Shown: positions 9,393 to 20,330, counted from the first letter of the stretch. The stretch is 64,000 bases of DNA from Oegoconia quadripuncta (GCA_949316235.1 OX438744.1:40343278-40407277); one strand, 5' to 3'. A program made the numbers and translations. The notes: generated by a model from the sequence alone, not told the origin.

Positions 9393-10210
9393 TTATTGTT
9401 TCTTATCGGTTTCTATGAAATATTTTGTGCAGCCCTTCCTAGTTGCCACCTGTTTTGTTATATTATAAATTAAATCTCTGGTATTTTGATAATTTTTGTC
9501 CTCTTCTGATGTGATGTAATATTTAACACGTACATCTGCGTATTTCCAGTAATCAATGGGTAGAACATCTTTCAATTTTTTCATCTCATACACTTCTATT
9601 TTAATGAGATGGCTCGCAGTGGATCCATCGTCGTTATTTGATGAAATGTATGATGTTCCCTCTCCGTTAGCCTGGGCCACATTTGAAGAGTGCGTTCTGA
9701 CCTTCTTTTTCTTCGGCTTCTCAAAAAAAGCATCAATGCTTCTCTTTGCGGTATTTTGCTTGGCCTTTAATGTGGGAGAACCGCGAGTTTCATCATCACT
9801 TAAATCAGGAGAGGCAGGAAAATAATAGTTCTTAAATGTGTAATCACACTCGGGAATTGATGTCTGAAACAAGTTTAAATATTGGGTTAGCGTATGACTT
9901 AGTTTTTCCAAAAAACCACGATGCTCACAGAGCCCTATTCATCGAGGCGCACTATAATTGATTAATTAACGATTATACATTAGAACAATATAACACACAC
10001 TGAAACAAGAGAGTATAGTTAAATTAGAATAGGGACAAACTTAGCGACATCGAGAATTCACTGAGAAATCATTAACGACTCGGATAATTTAGGTTCAGAT
10101 GTTAGGAATTGTTTTATAACAGTTTGGAAACACTACGTATACATATTGAAACACACACAACACAACACAATTGAGAAAAATAGGTAAAATTAAATAATTA
10201 AACTCACCAT
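9393..10210 (-). CDS. Predicted two-exon early protein with nuclear localisation signal, 157 aa
   Basis: The long frame (9393-9911) has no ATG at its 5' end. A branch-point-like CTAAC, a pyrimidine tract and CAG acceptor at 9864 mark the start of exon 2 (9393-9863). The matching donor is ATG|GTGAGT at 10208/10207, so exon 1 supplies only the initiator Met (10208-10210) in phase 0 and the intron is 344 nt. The product has an acidic segment (SPDLSDDE), a monopartite basic signal KPKKKKVR at about residues 50-57, a Ser/Asn-rich linker and a Lys/Tyr-rich C-terminal domain (about 95-157). It is not a family I know; nuclear location and early promoter suggest a replication or regulatory accessory. 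Unspliced use of an internal start is possible but less likely. Confidence 0.6.
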
Positions 10211-10271
10211 AGTAGATGCTTTGTCAACTGGTATCTCTCGAACTGTGTAGAGAGACGTAGGCCTTAGCGCT

Positions 10272-10279
10272 CTTATATA
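10272..10279 (-). promoter_or_regulatory. TATA box of the rightmost gene
   Basis: TATATAAG on the minus strand, about 62 nt upstream of the split start codon. Roughly 28-35 nt downstream is a CACAGT sequence close to the arthropod initiator TCAGT. This is the cleanest promoter in the element. Confidence 0.6.
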
Positions 10280-10323
10280 TGTCACACGAGATCCTGTTTT
10301 GACAAGTCAACGTAGCAAAAACT

Positions 10324-10590
10324 CATTTCACAACAAAGAAATACCGTTTCTATAGAAACTTTGTGGCAATAACCATGAAAAAAATTTAAGGTAAGGACGG
10401 GATACTCCATTTTGAAACAGCAATAATCGTAAAATGTACATACAACAATAATACACAATTACCACGCTTTTGTTTGGACTCTACCCAGCAACGTAAAATT
10501 AATACTTACGATAAAAAAATATTTCACAAAGAAATGCCGCTGCTATAGAAACTTTCTAAGAATAAGTACGCTTTTGTTCGGACTCTACTC
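10324..10590. repeat. Imperfect direct repeats in the Polinton terminal region
   Basis: A block containing TTTCACAA(C)AAAGAAAT, then CTATAGAAACTTT, occurs at about 10324 and again at about 10520. ACGCTTTTGTTYGGACTCTAC occurs at about 10468 and again at about 10568. Such subterminal repeats are common near Polinton ends. Open frames in this part (for example 10556-10897, minus) show no protein features and are not called. Confidence 0.6.
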
Positions 10591-10869
10591 GCCGGACCAC
10601 CCATGATTCAAAGAGCGTTCGCGAGCGTTCCCAATCAAACAGTGAATTAATTTTATTACCATGATTCCATAACAATGCAACCGTGCCGCTCTCAATCTGT
10701 CCCTCGATCAATTCTGTGAGAGGACCACGACATGTCACATATGGAACCGCGAATTTATTACGCAACGAAGCGCGATGATTATTCCGCGAGCACCGTGATA
10801 TCTCACATATGGCCGAACGATATCTGTCAGTGAACCGAACCAAGCCACCCACACATCCGCCGATAATAA

Positions 10870-11070
10870 CCGCGAATCTAAGCGTGAATTTAACCATGAA
10901 TAAACTTTATTACGTAACCGTGAATAAAGTTTATTACACATACCGCGAATCTAAGCGCGAATTTAACCGTGAATAAACTTTATTACGTAACCGTGAATAA
11001 AGTTTATTACACATACCGCGAATCTAAGCGCGAATTTAACCGTGAATAAACTTTATTACACACATACCGC
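10870..11070. repeat. 73-bp tandem repeat at the right end of the Polinton
   Basis: Units begin with CCGCGAATCTAAGCG at 10870, 10943 and 11016. The first two are 73 bp; the third is shortened to 51 bp by loss of one internal half. Each full unit contains inverted halves, CCGTGAATAAACTTTATTACG then CCGTGAATAAAGTTTATTAC, so the array can fold. It probably belongs to the terminal inverted repeat of the element. Confidence 0.85.
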
Positions 11071-11264
11071 GAGCATATGTGAAGCCCTTTTTGCGAGCAG
11101 GGGGGTGGAGTGATGGACCAGAAAACTGGGGTGGTCCAGAACCGTTGAATCCCTACTACTAAGTACCTAGTATGTCAAGATCGTTGCAAGTGGAAATCAA
11201 GAGTCTTTGCCCATCAACGGGAAATAGGCGTGAGCATATGTATGAAGTTATGCAGTTATTTAGA

Positions 11265-11395
11265 TATAATCATCATCATCAGCCCGTAAACATCCCACTG
11301 CAGGGATATAGGCCTTCCCTCGTATATGAGGGAGTATAGGCCATAGTCCACCACACTGGCCCAATGCGGGTTGGGGACTTCACATACCCTTTGAA
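11265..11395. repeat. Dispersed lepidopteran-type repeat (CAGCCCGTAAACATCCCACTG)
   Basis: The sequence from the CATCATCAT run through GGGATATAGGCCTTCCC to CCAATGCGGGTTGG recurs at 13944-14035 with high identity, so it is a dispersed repeat tail. No coding potential is seen. Confidence 0.7.
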
Positions 11396-11440
11396 TTTTT
11401 ATTTCTCAGGCATGCAGGTTTCCTCAGGTTTATCAGGCGC

Positions 11441-11636
11441 CATCTTGTTCCACACTAAGCAACCCGCTTGTATTATGGATACCAAATGATTGATAAACTT
11501 CACAAACACATTTTTTTGTAAATAAATATACACACATGTCTGTATTGATCATACAAACATGCCCCTGGCAGGATTCGAACCCGCGGCCTTTTGGAATAGT
11601 TAAGAGTTTCTAACCACTACACGACACAGCGGTCGT
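11441..11636 (-). mobile_element. SINE family B copy, tRNA-derived
   Basis: On the minus strand a tRNA-like head with A box (GTGTAGTGGTTAG type) and B box GGTTCGAATCC is followed by the body shared with copies at 22702, 27745 and 61123, ending in the ACTAAGCAA...TTGTATTATGGATACCA tail. This copy is diverged. Confidence 0.75.
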
Positions 11637-11878
11637 ATGTATGTGTGTAAGAAGAATGAGATCTCCATTACATTCCTTTGTAGACGTAATGTATAAGTTC
11701 AGAACACAATATTGTGGACCCACATCTGATATACTGATTTTAACATCGAACACGCGATATAACTAATGGTTCTAAATCCGCGTCGTTATCGCCATTAGAT
11801 CTAACTGGTGTCCCAGTTAAGGGTTTAGTGTTTCTAACTATTGTTATTGTTTCATATTTTTAACCAACGACTCAATGG

Positions 11879-12071
11879 CCCATTTGTGGTACAGATACAC
11901 ATACAACTCTATTATAAGTTGTAACAGTTGTACTTAATTTTTGTTTTTAATGTTATTACTGTGAAATAAGGCTACATTTCGTGAGAATAACACCGAGTGG
12001 AATGATTGTTGTGTGTTTGTATGTGTTTCGAATATGTTTGTAACGCTTTATCTATCTATCTATCTATCAAT
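11879..12071 (+). mobile_element. LINE 3' end with (TATC)n tail
   Basis: From CCCATTTGTGGTACAGATAC to the TATC microsatellite tail the sequence matches 56397-56591. These are two 5'-truncated copies of one non-LTR element whose 3' end is a simple tetranucleotide repeat. Confidence 0.7.
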
Positions 12072-12429
12072 GAGGGGTTGTGTTATAGGTTTGAACCTTA
12101 TGCGTTGGCAGATGTTTTCAATTGAATGTCACGGCGGATCATTTGTTTGTTTGGAAACGCTTTAATGTACAAAAAGATATGCATACATACACTAGAAAAA
12201 CATTAACCTCCTCCCTTAGGCAGTCGGGTAATAAAATATAAAACATGTCACGATATTGTCGATGGGTGTACGGTCAACGTACGTTATGCTGCACTTTGGC
12301 CGGGTCGGCAACGCGCGTATAACCCAAATTAGGTAAACGCGCTGACGTCGCGGCGCCTCGTCTCGGCTAGAAACAGCCTAAAACTCAGTTGTCTCAACAA
12401 ACTCGAACAAGAACAACATTATTTAATTA

Positions 12430-12780
12430 ATTAATTCATGTTTTTCTTAAAAACACATAATTAAATAAATTGTTATGAGAATCGGATGCTCTATGGCAGG
12501 TTTCTTAGCCCGTTCTAATAAAAAAAGTAGTTGGAATTCTATGCCTATACTCCCAGCCAAAAAGAAAAAAATTCTCTTCGGAAATACAGATTAAATATCA
12601 TAGCTAATATAACATGGCGCACATTATTGGATGCGGAATTTAATAGAGAACAAATACAAACACAGTCCAAAGGAATTGGAACCCTATAATCATAACAATT
12701 GAGAGTTGAAATTCGAGTGTCCGTTCGTTGGTTGACGGTATAAAAATTTGTTGGCACCGATCGGTTAATATCATTATTTT
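12430..12780 (+). repeat. Dispersed repeat, copy 1 (pair with 40895-41250)
   Basis: About 330 bp with strong similarity to 40895-41250: GAATTCTATGCCTA, ACATGGCGCACATTATTGG and CAGTCCAAAGGAATTGGAA occur in the same order. It ends near a TATAAAA and a CACCGATCGGT motif. The class is unknown; no long frame. Confidence 0.7.
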
Positions 12781-13019
12781 ATACAACATTATTATATTGA
12801 ATTTACAAGTTTATTGAACATTATATTTAACATTTCAAAAAACTATTAATTTTCTACATTTTGCCCAACCAAGAAGGCGTTTTCGCGTCGCGGTCACAAG
12901 TTAGCGATCCGTAGGACAAAATCGGTATCGGAAATCCTTTGCCCTTACAATGGGTATGTCATAGAAATAAGAATTTAAACCATTGTTACGTCAATGTCAA
13001 AATGTTGTGGAACACTCAA

Positions 13020-13200
13020 AACAAAAAGATAGAGACGTCTCGTAAAATACGGTAAGTTAAAATTCTACCGTATATCTCTGAGCTTATGCATTCAGCGGGG
13101 CAATAGCGCTGGCGTACTAGGTACTATGCCTCACGGCAGCGATTTGGACGGCGTATTTTTTATATATTATATATTTTGAATTGTGTATAAGTTATTTAAA
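13020..13200. repeat. Dispersed repeat, inverted relative to 23085-23165
   Basis: AGCTTATGCATTCAGCGGGGC through GTACTAGGTACTATGCCTCACGG appears in reverse complement at 23085-23165. The rest of 12780-14340 holds AT-rich sequence with no gene seen, plus a LINE-like tail at about 13790-13920 that resembles 26085-26215 (both end in GTGTGCAATAAA). Confidence 0.55.
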
Positions 13201-13943
13201 TTAATGAATTGTATAGTAACATTATTTGTAGAATTCATACATGTGTAGGTATTTTTCTCTGTGATAGCTATCAAAATTATTGAACATTTATATGCGACTT
13301 TCCTTTTGCAGAGCAAAATGGTAAAAATTCAGCAATGGACTAACCAATCCCAATGCCGCATTTTCCCTTATTTGCTAAATTTAAAAAGGCCATAAGTCAC
13401 ATAAATAGCTCCCGCGCTCGCCCACCCATGAGAAGCTGAAAAAGTCCTGCGACTATCAGCAAACGTTCCTGACAAAAAAAAAGTGTTTTATGTATGTTTA
13501 GTGTATGTTTAGTGTATATGTAAGTATATATGAATGTTATTTTTTGCATGTGTCTCGACAGTGTAATATTTGTACCTGATTGTTTGTGTCATGAGATGGG
13601 TTTAAATAAATTTTTCTTTCTTTCTTCTTATATATTTATTTGTCAAAAGATACAAGCATTCCTCATTTATTTTATAATTAAAACACGTACCTACGTATTT
13701 TATTTAATACTAAATAGGTATTTATTTTATTATTTTTGAAGTATTATTATTATAGTCTTTTGATTTTAAGTTGATTATTGTCACTTTTTTCTCAGTGCAC
13801 TTGCTGGAACAAATCTCTTTTTAGAGATAAGCTAGTGGCTTTTGTACATCCTGTATCTAGTATGTATTTGACTTTTATGTGTACTCGTGTGCAATAAAAC
13901 TATAAATAAATAGTGTATTTATCTTTAGTCTTTATCTTGCAAT

Positions 13944-14035
13944 CATCATCTCAGCCCGTAAACATCCCACTGCAGGGATATAGGCCTTCCCTCGTATATG
14001 AGGGAGTATAGGCCATAATCCTCCACGCTGGCCTT
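13944..14035. repeat. Second copy of the CAGCCCGTAAACATCCC repeat
   Basis: Near-identical to 11265-11395 over about 90 bp, then diverges. Confidence 0.7.
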
Positions 14036-14347
14036 ATATCTTACAATAAGTCTATCTAATTCCTCCGATCTACAACCTTCCCTGGTTGCCTTGCCGTAGT
14101 CGGGTAGAAAGTCGCTCTGTTGAGAAGTGCATACTCAGCTCTCCAATATACAAAAATTACCATAATATTGAGAAAAGTATGAATCTGTCGGTTTTCTAAG
14201 GCAATTTCATGAAAATGCAGGGACGTTACGTGATATGAATTTGAAGCCGGGCATCGACTTTGCTGTCGTATGGTTTGAATCATAAATTTTTATTCACGAT
14301 ACAAAATACGTCTTATTTATGTCAAATAAATAAAGGATTCAATCGAT

Positions 14348-14598
14348 TACCGATTGGTGTAGTGGATAGTGACCCTATCAGCGAAACCAACGGTTGCGGG
14401 TTCGAATCCCGCGAGGGGTAACTGTTTGTGTGATGAATACGAACATTTATTCCCGAGTCTTGGAAGTTTATATAAATATTTATGTATGTTTATCCGTTAT
14501 CTAGTATCCATAGCACAAGCTTTGCTTAGTTTGGGACTAGATGATTGGTGTAAGTGTCCGAAATATTTCTTATTATTTTTTATTATAATAAATCAATA
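14348..14598 (+). mobile_element. SINE family A copy, tRNA-derived
   Basis: The head has TTGGTGTAGTGGATAGTGAC (A box region) and GGTTCGAATCCCGCG (B box), followed by the body GATGAATACGAACATTTATT and the tail GACTAGATGATTGGTGTAAG. The same structure is seen at 29791-30022 and, inverted, at 53886-54121. Confidence 0.85.
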
Positions 14599-15089
14599 AT
14601 TTTATTTTCAATGTATAATATTGGACTTCCTTACTAAAGAATATGGTTTCAGAATGGTTTACTTTGTACGGAGTAATCGAATTTTTTTTTTGCGAATTCA
14701 ACTAGGTATAGTTCCTTGGGGAAAGTCGTTGGTAATCAAGAATGGCGTGTTATAATATTTAGCCATAGGCAAAGAGCCCAGTATGCAGTGACCTCGATAC
14801 ATTGGATGGACATCGGACTGCCGCGAGCCGCCGACACAGCGGAACACGACCCGAACTGATGACGCCGCAATGCAACGTCGGTCATACGAAACCTATTTAC
14901 CGGAATGGTGTATTTTTTAATATGTTTTCCAGGCATTCTGTATCTAACATCGATCGGAACTACACTATACTTGTAATTGTAATTTTAAATTTAATTAAAG
15001 TTTTATTTTAACTTTTGATTTTTTTTGGAGCCTTCGGCTGTGGCCTTCGTAATTGGCGTCACCAGTTAATGGGAATTACACGAATTCAA

Positions 15090-15375
15090 GTTTTTTTTTT
15101 TTATATGTTAGGGCGGCAAACGAGCTTGCGGATCACCTGATGGAAAGCAATCACCGCCGCCCACGGACACCCGCAACACCAAAAGGGTCACAGATGCGTT
15201 GCCGGCCTTTGAGGAAGGTGTAGGCTCGTTTCTTGAAGGTTCCAATGTCGTACTCGTTCGGGAACACCGCTGCCGGAAATCCGTTCCACAGGGTGGTTGT
15301 ACGTGGTAAAAAGTTTCTTGACAAACGTACAGTGGTAGACTTCCACTCATCCAGGTGATGTGGATGGAAATTTAA
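15090..15375 (-). mobile_element. 5'-truncated LINE, C-terminal end of a jockey/CR1-like reverse transcriptase
   Basis: The minus-strand frame reads ...[36 protein letters not shown] and ends in GR-rich residues, the typical last 70 residues of an insect non-LTR reverse transcriptase. A poly-T run at about 15090 is the poly-A tail on the minus strand. The same tail occurs at 23310-23580 and 47870-48000. Confidence 0.8.
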
Positions 15376-15594
15376 TTTCAAATCAAATTCAATTAAGCCG
15401 TCTTTAAATAATTATTTATTACTTATTAGTATTCAGTTATGTTTTAATGTTTTTTTTTAGTTTATATTTTATAGATTATTAGAAAAAGACAAAGAAAAGG
15501 CGGAATGTGTGGAAAGGACTGCATCGACAAGAGCATAGCTCTAAAATAGAAGAGAAAGACCAAAAACGACTAAAGTCTAATAAAAATATATTGG

Positions 15595-16028
15595 GGTCTT
15601 TACCTATGAAATTGGAGTTTTCTTTCTTCGTTAGTTATGACTAAGGTACATATGTGTACCAATTCCTGCGATTTTCAAAGCTATATATCCAAATTTGTTT
15701 TTCATTTGGAAAATGGAATATTATTTTAAGGTTTCACATGAAATATTCTTTAATTTCTGGGCTAAATCACATAATAAAAAAAAAATTTGAACAGAGCTCT
15801 TTTCATTCTTTTCATAATCATTTCATATTTTCGCTGAAACTTTTATAAATCGGTTACTTTTAAAAATTAACGCCGCCTATACTAAACTTAATGTTATTCG
15901 ATAATACACACAAAGTTTAGCTAAATTTGGATTTGCCGTTCCCAAAAAAAAGATCAAAAATATTTGTATGGAGAAAACAGTCTTAATGAAATTCTTTATA
16001 CAAAACGCCAATTTCATAGGTAAGGACC
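15595..16028 (+). mobile_element. MITE of the GGTCTTTACC family, copy 1
   Basis: Terminal inverted repeats GGTCTTTACCTATGAAATTG / CAATTTCATAGGTAAGGACC bound about 434 bp of non-coding DNA. A second full copy lies inverted at 23808-24230 and a single terminus at 43279-43322, so this is a non-autonomous DNA transposon family. Confidence 0.8.
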
Positions 16029-16239
16029 TAGTAATAATTTACTGTGGCATTGAACTTGTTGTACTAGTTAGTGATCCACGATAAGTCTGTACCTATTAGA
16101 TAGTGTTGTACATAATACAATAATGTATCGATAGTAGTAGAGTAAAAGAGCATTATTTGTCTTTATGATTTCTCCTCAGTATTATAGTAATTATTTAATT
16201 ATTTATCATAATATGAGTTTTGATAATGTATATGTATAC

Positions 16240-16690
16240 TTGTTTATACTCGATTCTGTGGAACGACGTGCCATGAGACTTATAGGTGATAGTTCGATGA
16301 CTGCTAAATTGCAGAGCCTTGAACACCGTCGCAAAGTCGCCTGTCTCTCAGTTTTTTACAGGATACATTTCGGGGAGTGTGCGTTGGAATTACATAATCT
16401 TATTCCACCGTCACCCTTCCATCTTCGGACCACTAGGCGTGGGGAGGGATTCCACCCGTATATAGTTAATATACCGAACATTTGCACTAAGAAGTTCGAT
16501 TCTTCATTCATCATACGAACAGCCAAGGCATGGAACTCCCTTCCGGCGTCTGTCTTTCCTGAATCCTACAACCTTGGGATCTTCAAGAGCAGAGTGAATA
16601 GGCATTTACTGTGATCGCGTGCTTCATCTCCGACCACATCGTCACTTTCCATAAGGTGAGATTGTGGCCAAACGCGAATTCATGTCAATC
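16240..16690 (+). mobile_element. LINE 3' fragment, RT C-terminus (RRAMRLIGD type)
   Basis: The plus frame contains [40 protein letters not shown] and [20 protein letters not shown], i.e. the C-terminal thumb-like region of a non-LTR reverse transcriptase, ending at VNRHLL. The copy at 51895-52310 is nearly identical. No promoter or 5' part; a dead insert. Confidence 0.85.
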
Positions 16691-16965
16691 ATAAAAAAAA
16701 CTTCGTACTATATATATGTATATTGGATAGGTTATGTGCTATATTTATTCAATAGTATCGATACTATATTTTAAGTGTGAAACGATAGTTATGCAACACT
16801 AGTTTTAAGACACCTATCTAAGTATTCGTTACCCAATTTTATCTTTGCCGAGAGTTTTTATCGGAAGATAAGATATCAGTTCGCATGTGACTGAGTGTAC
16901 TGAAACTAGGACTGATTTATATTTTGCATTTTATAATGTATTTAGTTAATAACCGTTTTGGATTA

Positions 16966-17012
16966 CTGAAGTTAAGCAAGCTTGGCGCGATCAGGTCTGG
17001 TGGCCATCCATG
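16966..17012 (+). repeat. 5S rRNA-like fragment
   Basis: CTGAAGTTAAGCAAGCTTGG then GCGATCAGGTCTGGTGGCCAT resembles the middle of eukaryotic 5S rRNA, where the internal pol III promoter lies. Too short and diverged for a functional gene; a 5S-derived SINE (SINE3-like) or pseudogene remnant. Confidence 0.45.
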
Positions 17013-17111
17013 TTTTTGCTGCCATTGCAATGTTTGCCATGTTTATCCGACGATCCCGGGAAGGAGGATAATGCTTTTGAAATGTGTGATTACTGTTCTT
17101 CTTTTTTTTTT

Positions 17112-17300
17112 TGTTTTTTTTTTTTTAATATACTGAAAATTTATTAACATTTGTACAATATTCATAAACAATAATTATACAATTTATTATAAAAAGAAAT
17201 CACAAATAAAATAGTAGCCCCAAGTCTCTGGTTGCTGGAACGGTACCCAGAAGGCTGGCCGCGTTGCCTCGCTGTATAGCAAGGCTGATTCTTTGACCAA
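17112..17300 (-). repeat. Dispersed repeat shared with 27505-27632
   Basis: AGCCCCAAGTCTCTGGTTG, GGTACCCAGAAGGCTGGCC and GCCTCGCTGTATAGC occur in both places after an AT-rich, poly-T-headed segment, so this is the 3' end of a retroelement on the minus strand. Confidence 0.6.
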
Positions 17301-17621
17301 AGGTTGGCCAGCCCTCCTATTCTTCTTGATTCCCAGAATGTCATAGGGCGCCAGCAACGTGTCAAATCTGGTGGCGAGTTATCAAATATTTATATATTTT
17401 CTCATCTCATCTATTCGAAAAACGATTATTGATTCCGCAATAAGTGCGCCGAAAGTGGGTTTTTTCTGTAAAAGACTTTAGAACAGGGATTAAAAGAGTT
17501 TTGAATTTGGAACAGGGAATATGATTAGTGTTTCTTACATCGACTTAATATACGAGTACATTCCGGGACTGAATGTCCGGTGGACGAAATTGTTTCGTGG
17601 TCATAAAGTGCGAGTGTCGAA

Positions 17622-18413
17622 ATGAATAGGTGTCAAAATTTACAGAGGTTTAAATACGTAACTGTAAATATAACCAAGTGCCAAAATGAAAAAGTGATAG
17701 CAGCTCCTCGGCTGAAATTTTATGTATTAGGCTTAAGCGAAGAAGATTTAAGCCTTTTGGAAGAAAAGGCGAAGACAGCCTCCAAAAAACTGGGCGTTTT
17801 GAGTAGAGCGAGACGGTATTTCACCTCTGCACACTGCTTGCAGCTTTATAAGGCTCAGGTTCGGCCTCACATGGAATACTGTTCTCATATCTGGGCCGGA
17901 GCGCCTAAATACCAGCTTCTTCCACTAGATCGCATCCAACGTAGAGCAGTTCGCGTTATCAATGATCTAGCTCTCACCAATCGCCTTGATTCGCTTTCCT
18001 TACGAAGGGTCGTAGCATCTCTTGCTGTTTTCTATCGGATTTACCATGGCGAGTGTTCCGAGGAATTGTTCGGTTTGATTCCTGCTGCTGAGTTCCATCA
18101 TCGCACTACTAGGCATAAACTTAAATTCCACCAACACCACCTAGACAGTTGGAAATCCACCACGGTGCGGTTCAGTAGACATTTCCTTCCACGTACCGTT
18201 ACTTTTTGGAATAAGCTCCCGGCGGATGTCTTTCCGAACCGATACGATCTGGGAACCTTCAAGAAGCGAGCATATTCCTTCCTTAAAGGCCGGCAACGCC
18301 ACTGCGGATCTTCCGTTTCCGTAGATGGTTATGAGCAGCGGTGACACTTACCATCAGGTGCGCCTCTTGCTCGTTTGCCCACCTCTTCAATAAAAAAAAA
18401 AAAAAAAAAAAAA
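17622..18413 (+). mobile_element. 5'-truncated jockey/CR1-like LINE with poly-A tail
   Basis: A 240-codon frame with [60 protein letters not shown] and [20 protein letters not shown] is the C-terminal quarter of a reverse transcriptase polyprotein, followed by a short 3' UTR and about 22 A residues at 18392-18413. The first about 35 residues look unrelated, so truncation is inside the RT region. It is a LINE remnant, not a host gene. Confidence 0.85.
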
Positions 18414-18739
18414 AGCTGATGAAATAAATATTTTATATATTTTGTAATTTGTATAGTTTATATTTTCCAAAATGAGGTACGGAACCACTAAAAACATAAA
18501 ACATGTAAAACAAAAACCCAAACTGTGATTATGTATTTTTTTTTTGATATTACGTGTAAATGTTAAAACATACAAGTTTCAAAATAAACAAGTTTCAAAA
18601 TATACCTATTCCAAATAGGTATATTATTACTTCGTAGTTCCTAGGCACGATTCTACCAAAGAGAAAGCACAGAATTAAATGCTCCATGGTATTGACCAAA
18701 GAGATCGAACTAAAATATTGTATTCTGTAAAAATAATAA

Positions 18740-19090
18740 CTACATACATACATACATAATGTCAGGCCTGTTTCCCGTTGGGTAGGCAGAGACCTCAGAC
18801 TCCCACTTGCTACTATCCTGACACAGCTCTTCTGCTTCCTTCACTCTCATAAGGTTGTTCATACATGCTCGTCGGTTTAGAGTACTCTTGACTTGGCCTT
18901 TCTTTAAGACGTCCCCGATTTGATCATGGTACGTTCGCCGTGGTCTTCCCCTACCAACACTACCATCCACATTCGCTTTGTATATCTCTTTCGTAAGTCT
19001 TCTTTCATTCATCCTCTCCACATGTCCAAACCATCTCAGCATACCTTTTTCAATCTTTGTCACTACATCTTCATTCACACTGCTTAACTC
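18740..19090 (-). mobile_element. RTE-like LINE 3' fragment
   Basis: The minus frame has [20 protein letters not shown] and [20 protein letters not shown], the C-terminal hallmark of endonuclease/reverse transcriptases of the RTE group in moths. Related pieces lie at 31602-31890 and 37510-37720. Confidence 0.8.
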
Positions 19091-19421
19091 CCTAATTACA
19101 CTATTTCTGATTTAATAATAACCAATATAGACTTAATAAGTGCCACTCGTTCTTTTTTCTCAGAGTGACTTGTATTGTATTTTATAGAGAGTGACTCGAG
19201 CGCAAAATTATTCAATCAATGAAATACGCTTTATTGTTTTAGAAGGTACATTTAAATATGTTATAGAAACTACATTTTTGTACATTGAATTCAGAGTAAT
19301 TAATATGTATTGAATCCAGAGCGGAACGAAGGGTTCTAGGGTAGAATCCCGAGCGTAGGAAAATAGTGCCCTCGCCGTAAAAGTATTATTTTGCTCCCTT
19401 GTTACACAATATATTTTAACT

Positions 19422-19605
19422 CAACTCAATGTAAACAAGGCTTACGATTCGAAGGTCGCGGGTTCGATCCCCAGCGGGGTACATGTTTAAGTAATCGGTT
19501 TGGTTGGTCTTAGGGCATTTTAAATGTCCACCTGGCCAGCTACCACCATCTTATCTAAATCTGCAGCCAAGCAGCAACGTTAATAGCATTGTTATGTTCC
19601 GGTTT
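19422..19605 (+). mobile_element. SINE family C, head and body
   Basis: tRNA-like head with GGTTCGATCCCCAGCGGGG (B box), then GGCATTTTAAATGTCC and CCACCATCTTATCTAAATCTG. The tail is missing; an inverted full copy follows at 19640. Confidence 0.8.
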
Positions 19606-19639
19606 ACAGGTACAGGTCAGGTTACTAACTTTATAAATG

Positions 19640-19975
19640 TTTTTTTTTGTATGCACGACAGGTTCGTCCTTGACCTCAATCACACCTGATGTTAAGTGAA
19701 GACGAGGTCGAAGGTGAAAGCGTACTGAACCGGAAACCCCAACACATTTGGGGGACTGGCTATCTTATCTCTGACAACCGGAACACAACAATGCTATTAA
19801 CATTGCTGCTTGGCGGCAGATTTAGATAAGATGGTGGTAGCTAGCCAGGCGGACATTTAAAATGCCCTACCACCAACCAAACCGAGTACTTAAACATGTA
19901 CCCCGCTGGGGATCGAATCCGCGACCACCGAATCGTAAACCCAATGTTGTTTACATTGAGCCACGGAGGCGGTTG
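19640..19975 (-). mobile_element. SINE family C, complete copy
   Basis: Reading on the minus strand: CCGTGGCTCAATGTAAAC head, GGTTCGATCCCC-type B box (here slightly changed), body with GCCAGTCCCCCAAATGTG, tail CATCAGGTGTGATTGAGGTC and A-rich end. With 19422-19605 it makes an inverted pair able to fold. Confidence 0.85.
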
Positions 19976-20242
19976 AAACGTATTTCCTATTTTAATGGTT
20001 CCCAAATTTAGTCTAAACAGACTCCTTTGTTGAAAGTTTTAACTTTCACTTACTTTCCTTCGATTATTAGTTTCCACTAAACTAGAACTTAAGTTCAGTA
20101 AAGTGAACCTGTAGAAATGGAAATTTCAAGATTGAAACAGACTCCAGTCGTTGTGAAAGTTTCCGACGCTCTGTCGTCGGCATGTATTCTGAGACCCACT
20201 TGACTGCAGCAGATAACTTTAAAATGTTACGTGAGATTTGAT

Positions 20243-20330
20243 ATTTGACGACTGGTTGGTGTAGCATAGTGTCTCTGTCTTCGAAACTAACGGTTGCGAT
20301 TTCGAATCCCGCGAGGGGTAAATGTTTGAT
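20243..20330 (+). mobile_element. SINE family A, head only
   Basis: GACGACTGGTTGGTGTAGCA and CGAATCCCGCGAGGGGTAAA match the tRNA-like head of family A; the body is lost. Confidence 0.65.

Larger units (their letters stand above)
1..11095 (-). mobile_element. Polinton/Maverick (adintovirus-like) element, right-hand part
   Basis: A self-synthesising DNA transposon or integrated virus-like element. The diagnostic set is present on one strand: protein-primed type family B DNA polymerase, retroviral-type integrase with chromodomain, and packaging ATPase, together with small virion-type proteins. All visible reading frames are open, so the copy is young or was recently active. The left part, expected to carry major and minor capsid proteins and the adenain-like protease, is outside the window. 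The right boundary is approximate: coding stops near 10.2 kb, followed by a non-coding zone with 73-bp tandem repeats ending at about 11070, and ordinary dispersed host repeats begin near 11265. The left terminal inverted repeat is not visible, so neither the exact end nor the expected 6-bp target duplication can be fixed. Confidence 0.92.

Noticed and set aside
10556..10941. ORFs of 113 and 68 codons at the Polinton terminus
   Set aside because: They overlap in the terminal repeat zone, start in repeats and have no protein features.
11560..11636. tRNA genes suggested by A and B boxes (also at 14348, 29791, 39693, 54030)
   Set aside because: Heads recur with the same non-tRNA bodies and do not form complete acceptor stems; tRNA-derived SINEs.
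17622..18344. 240-codon ORF as a host gene
   Set aside because: The reverse-transcriptase C-terminal signature and poly-A tail show a truncated LINE.
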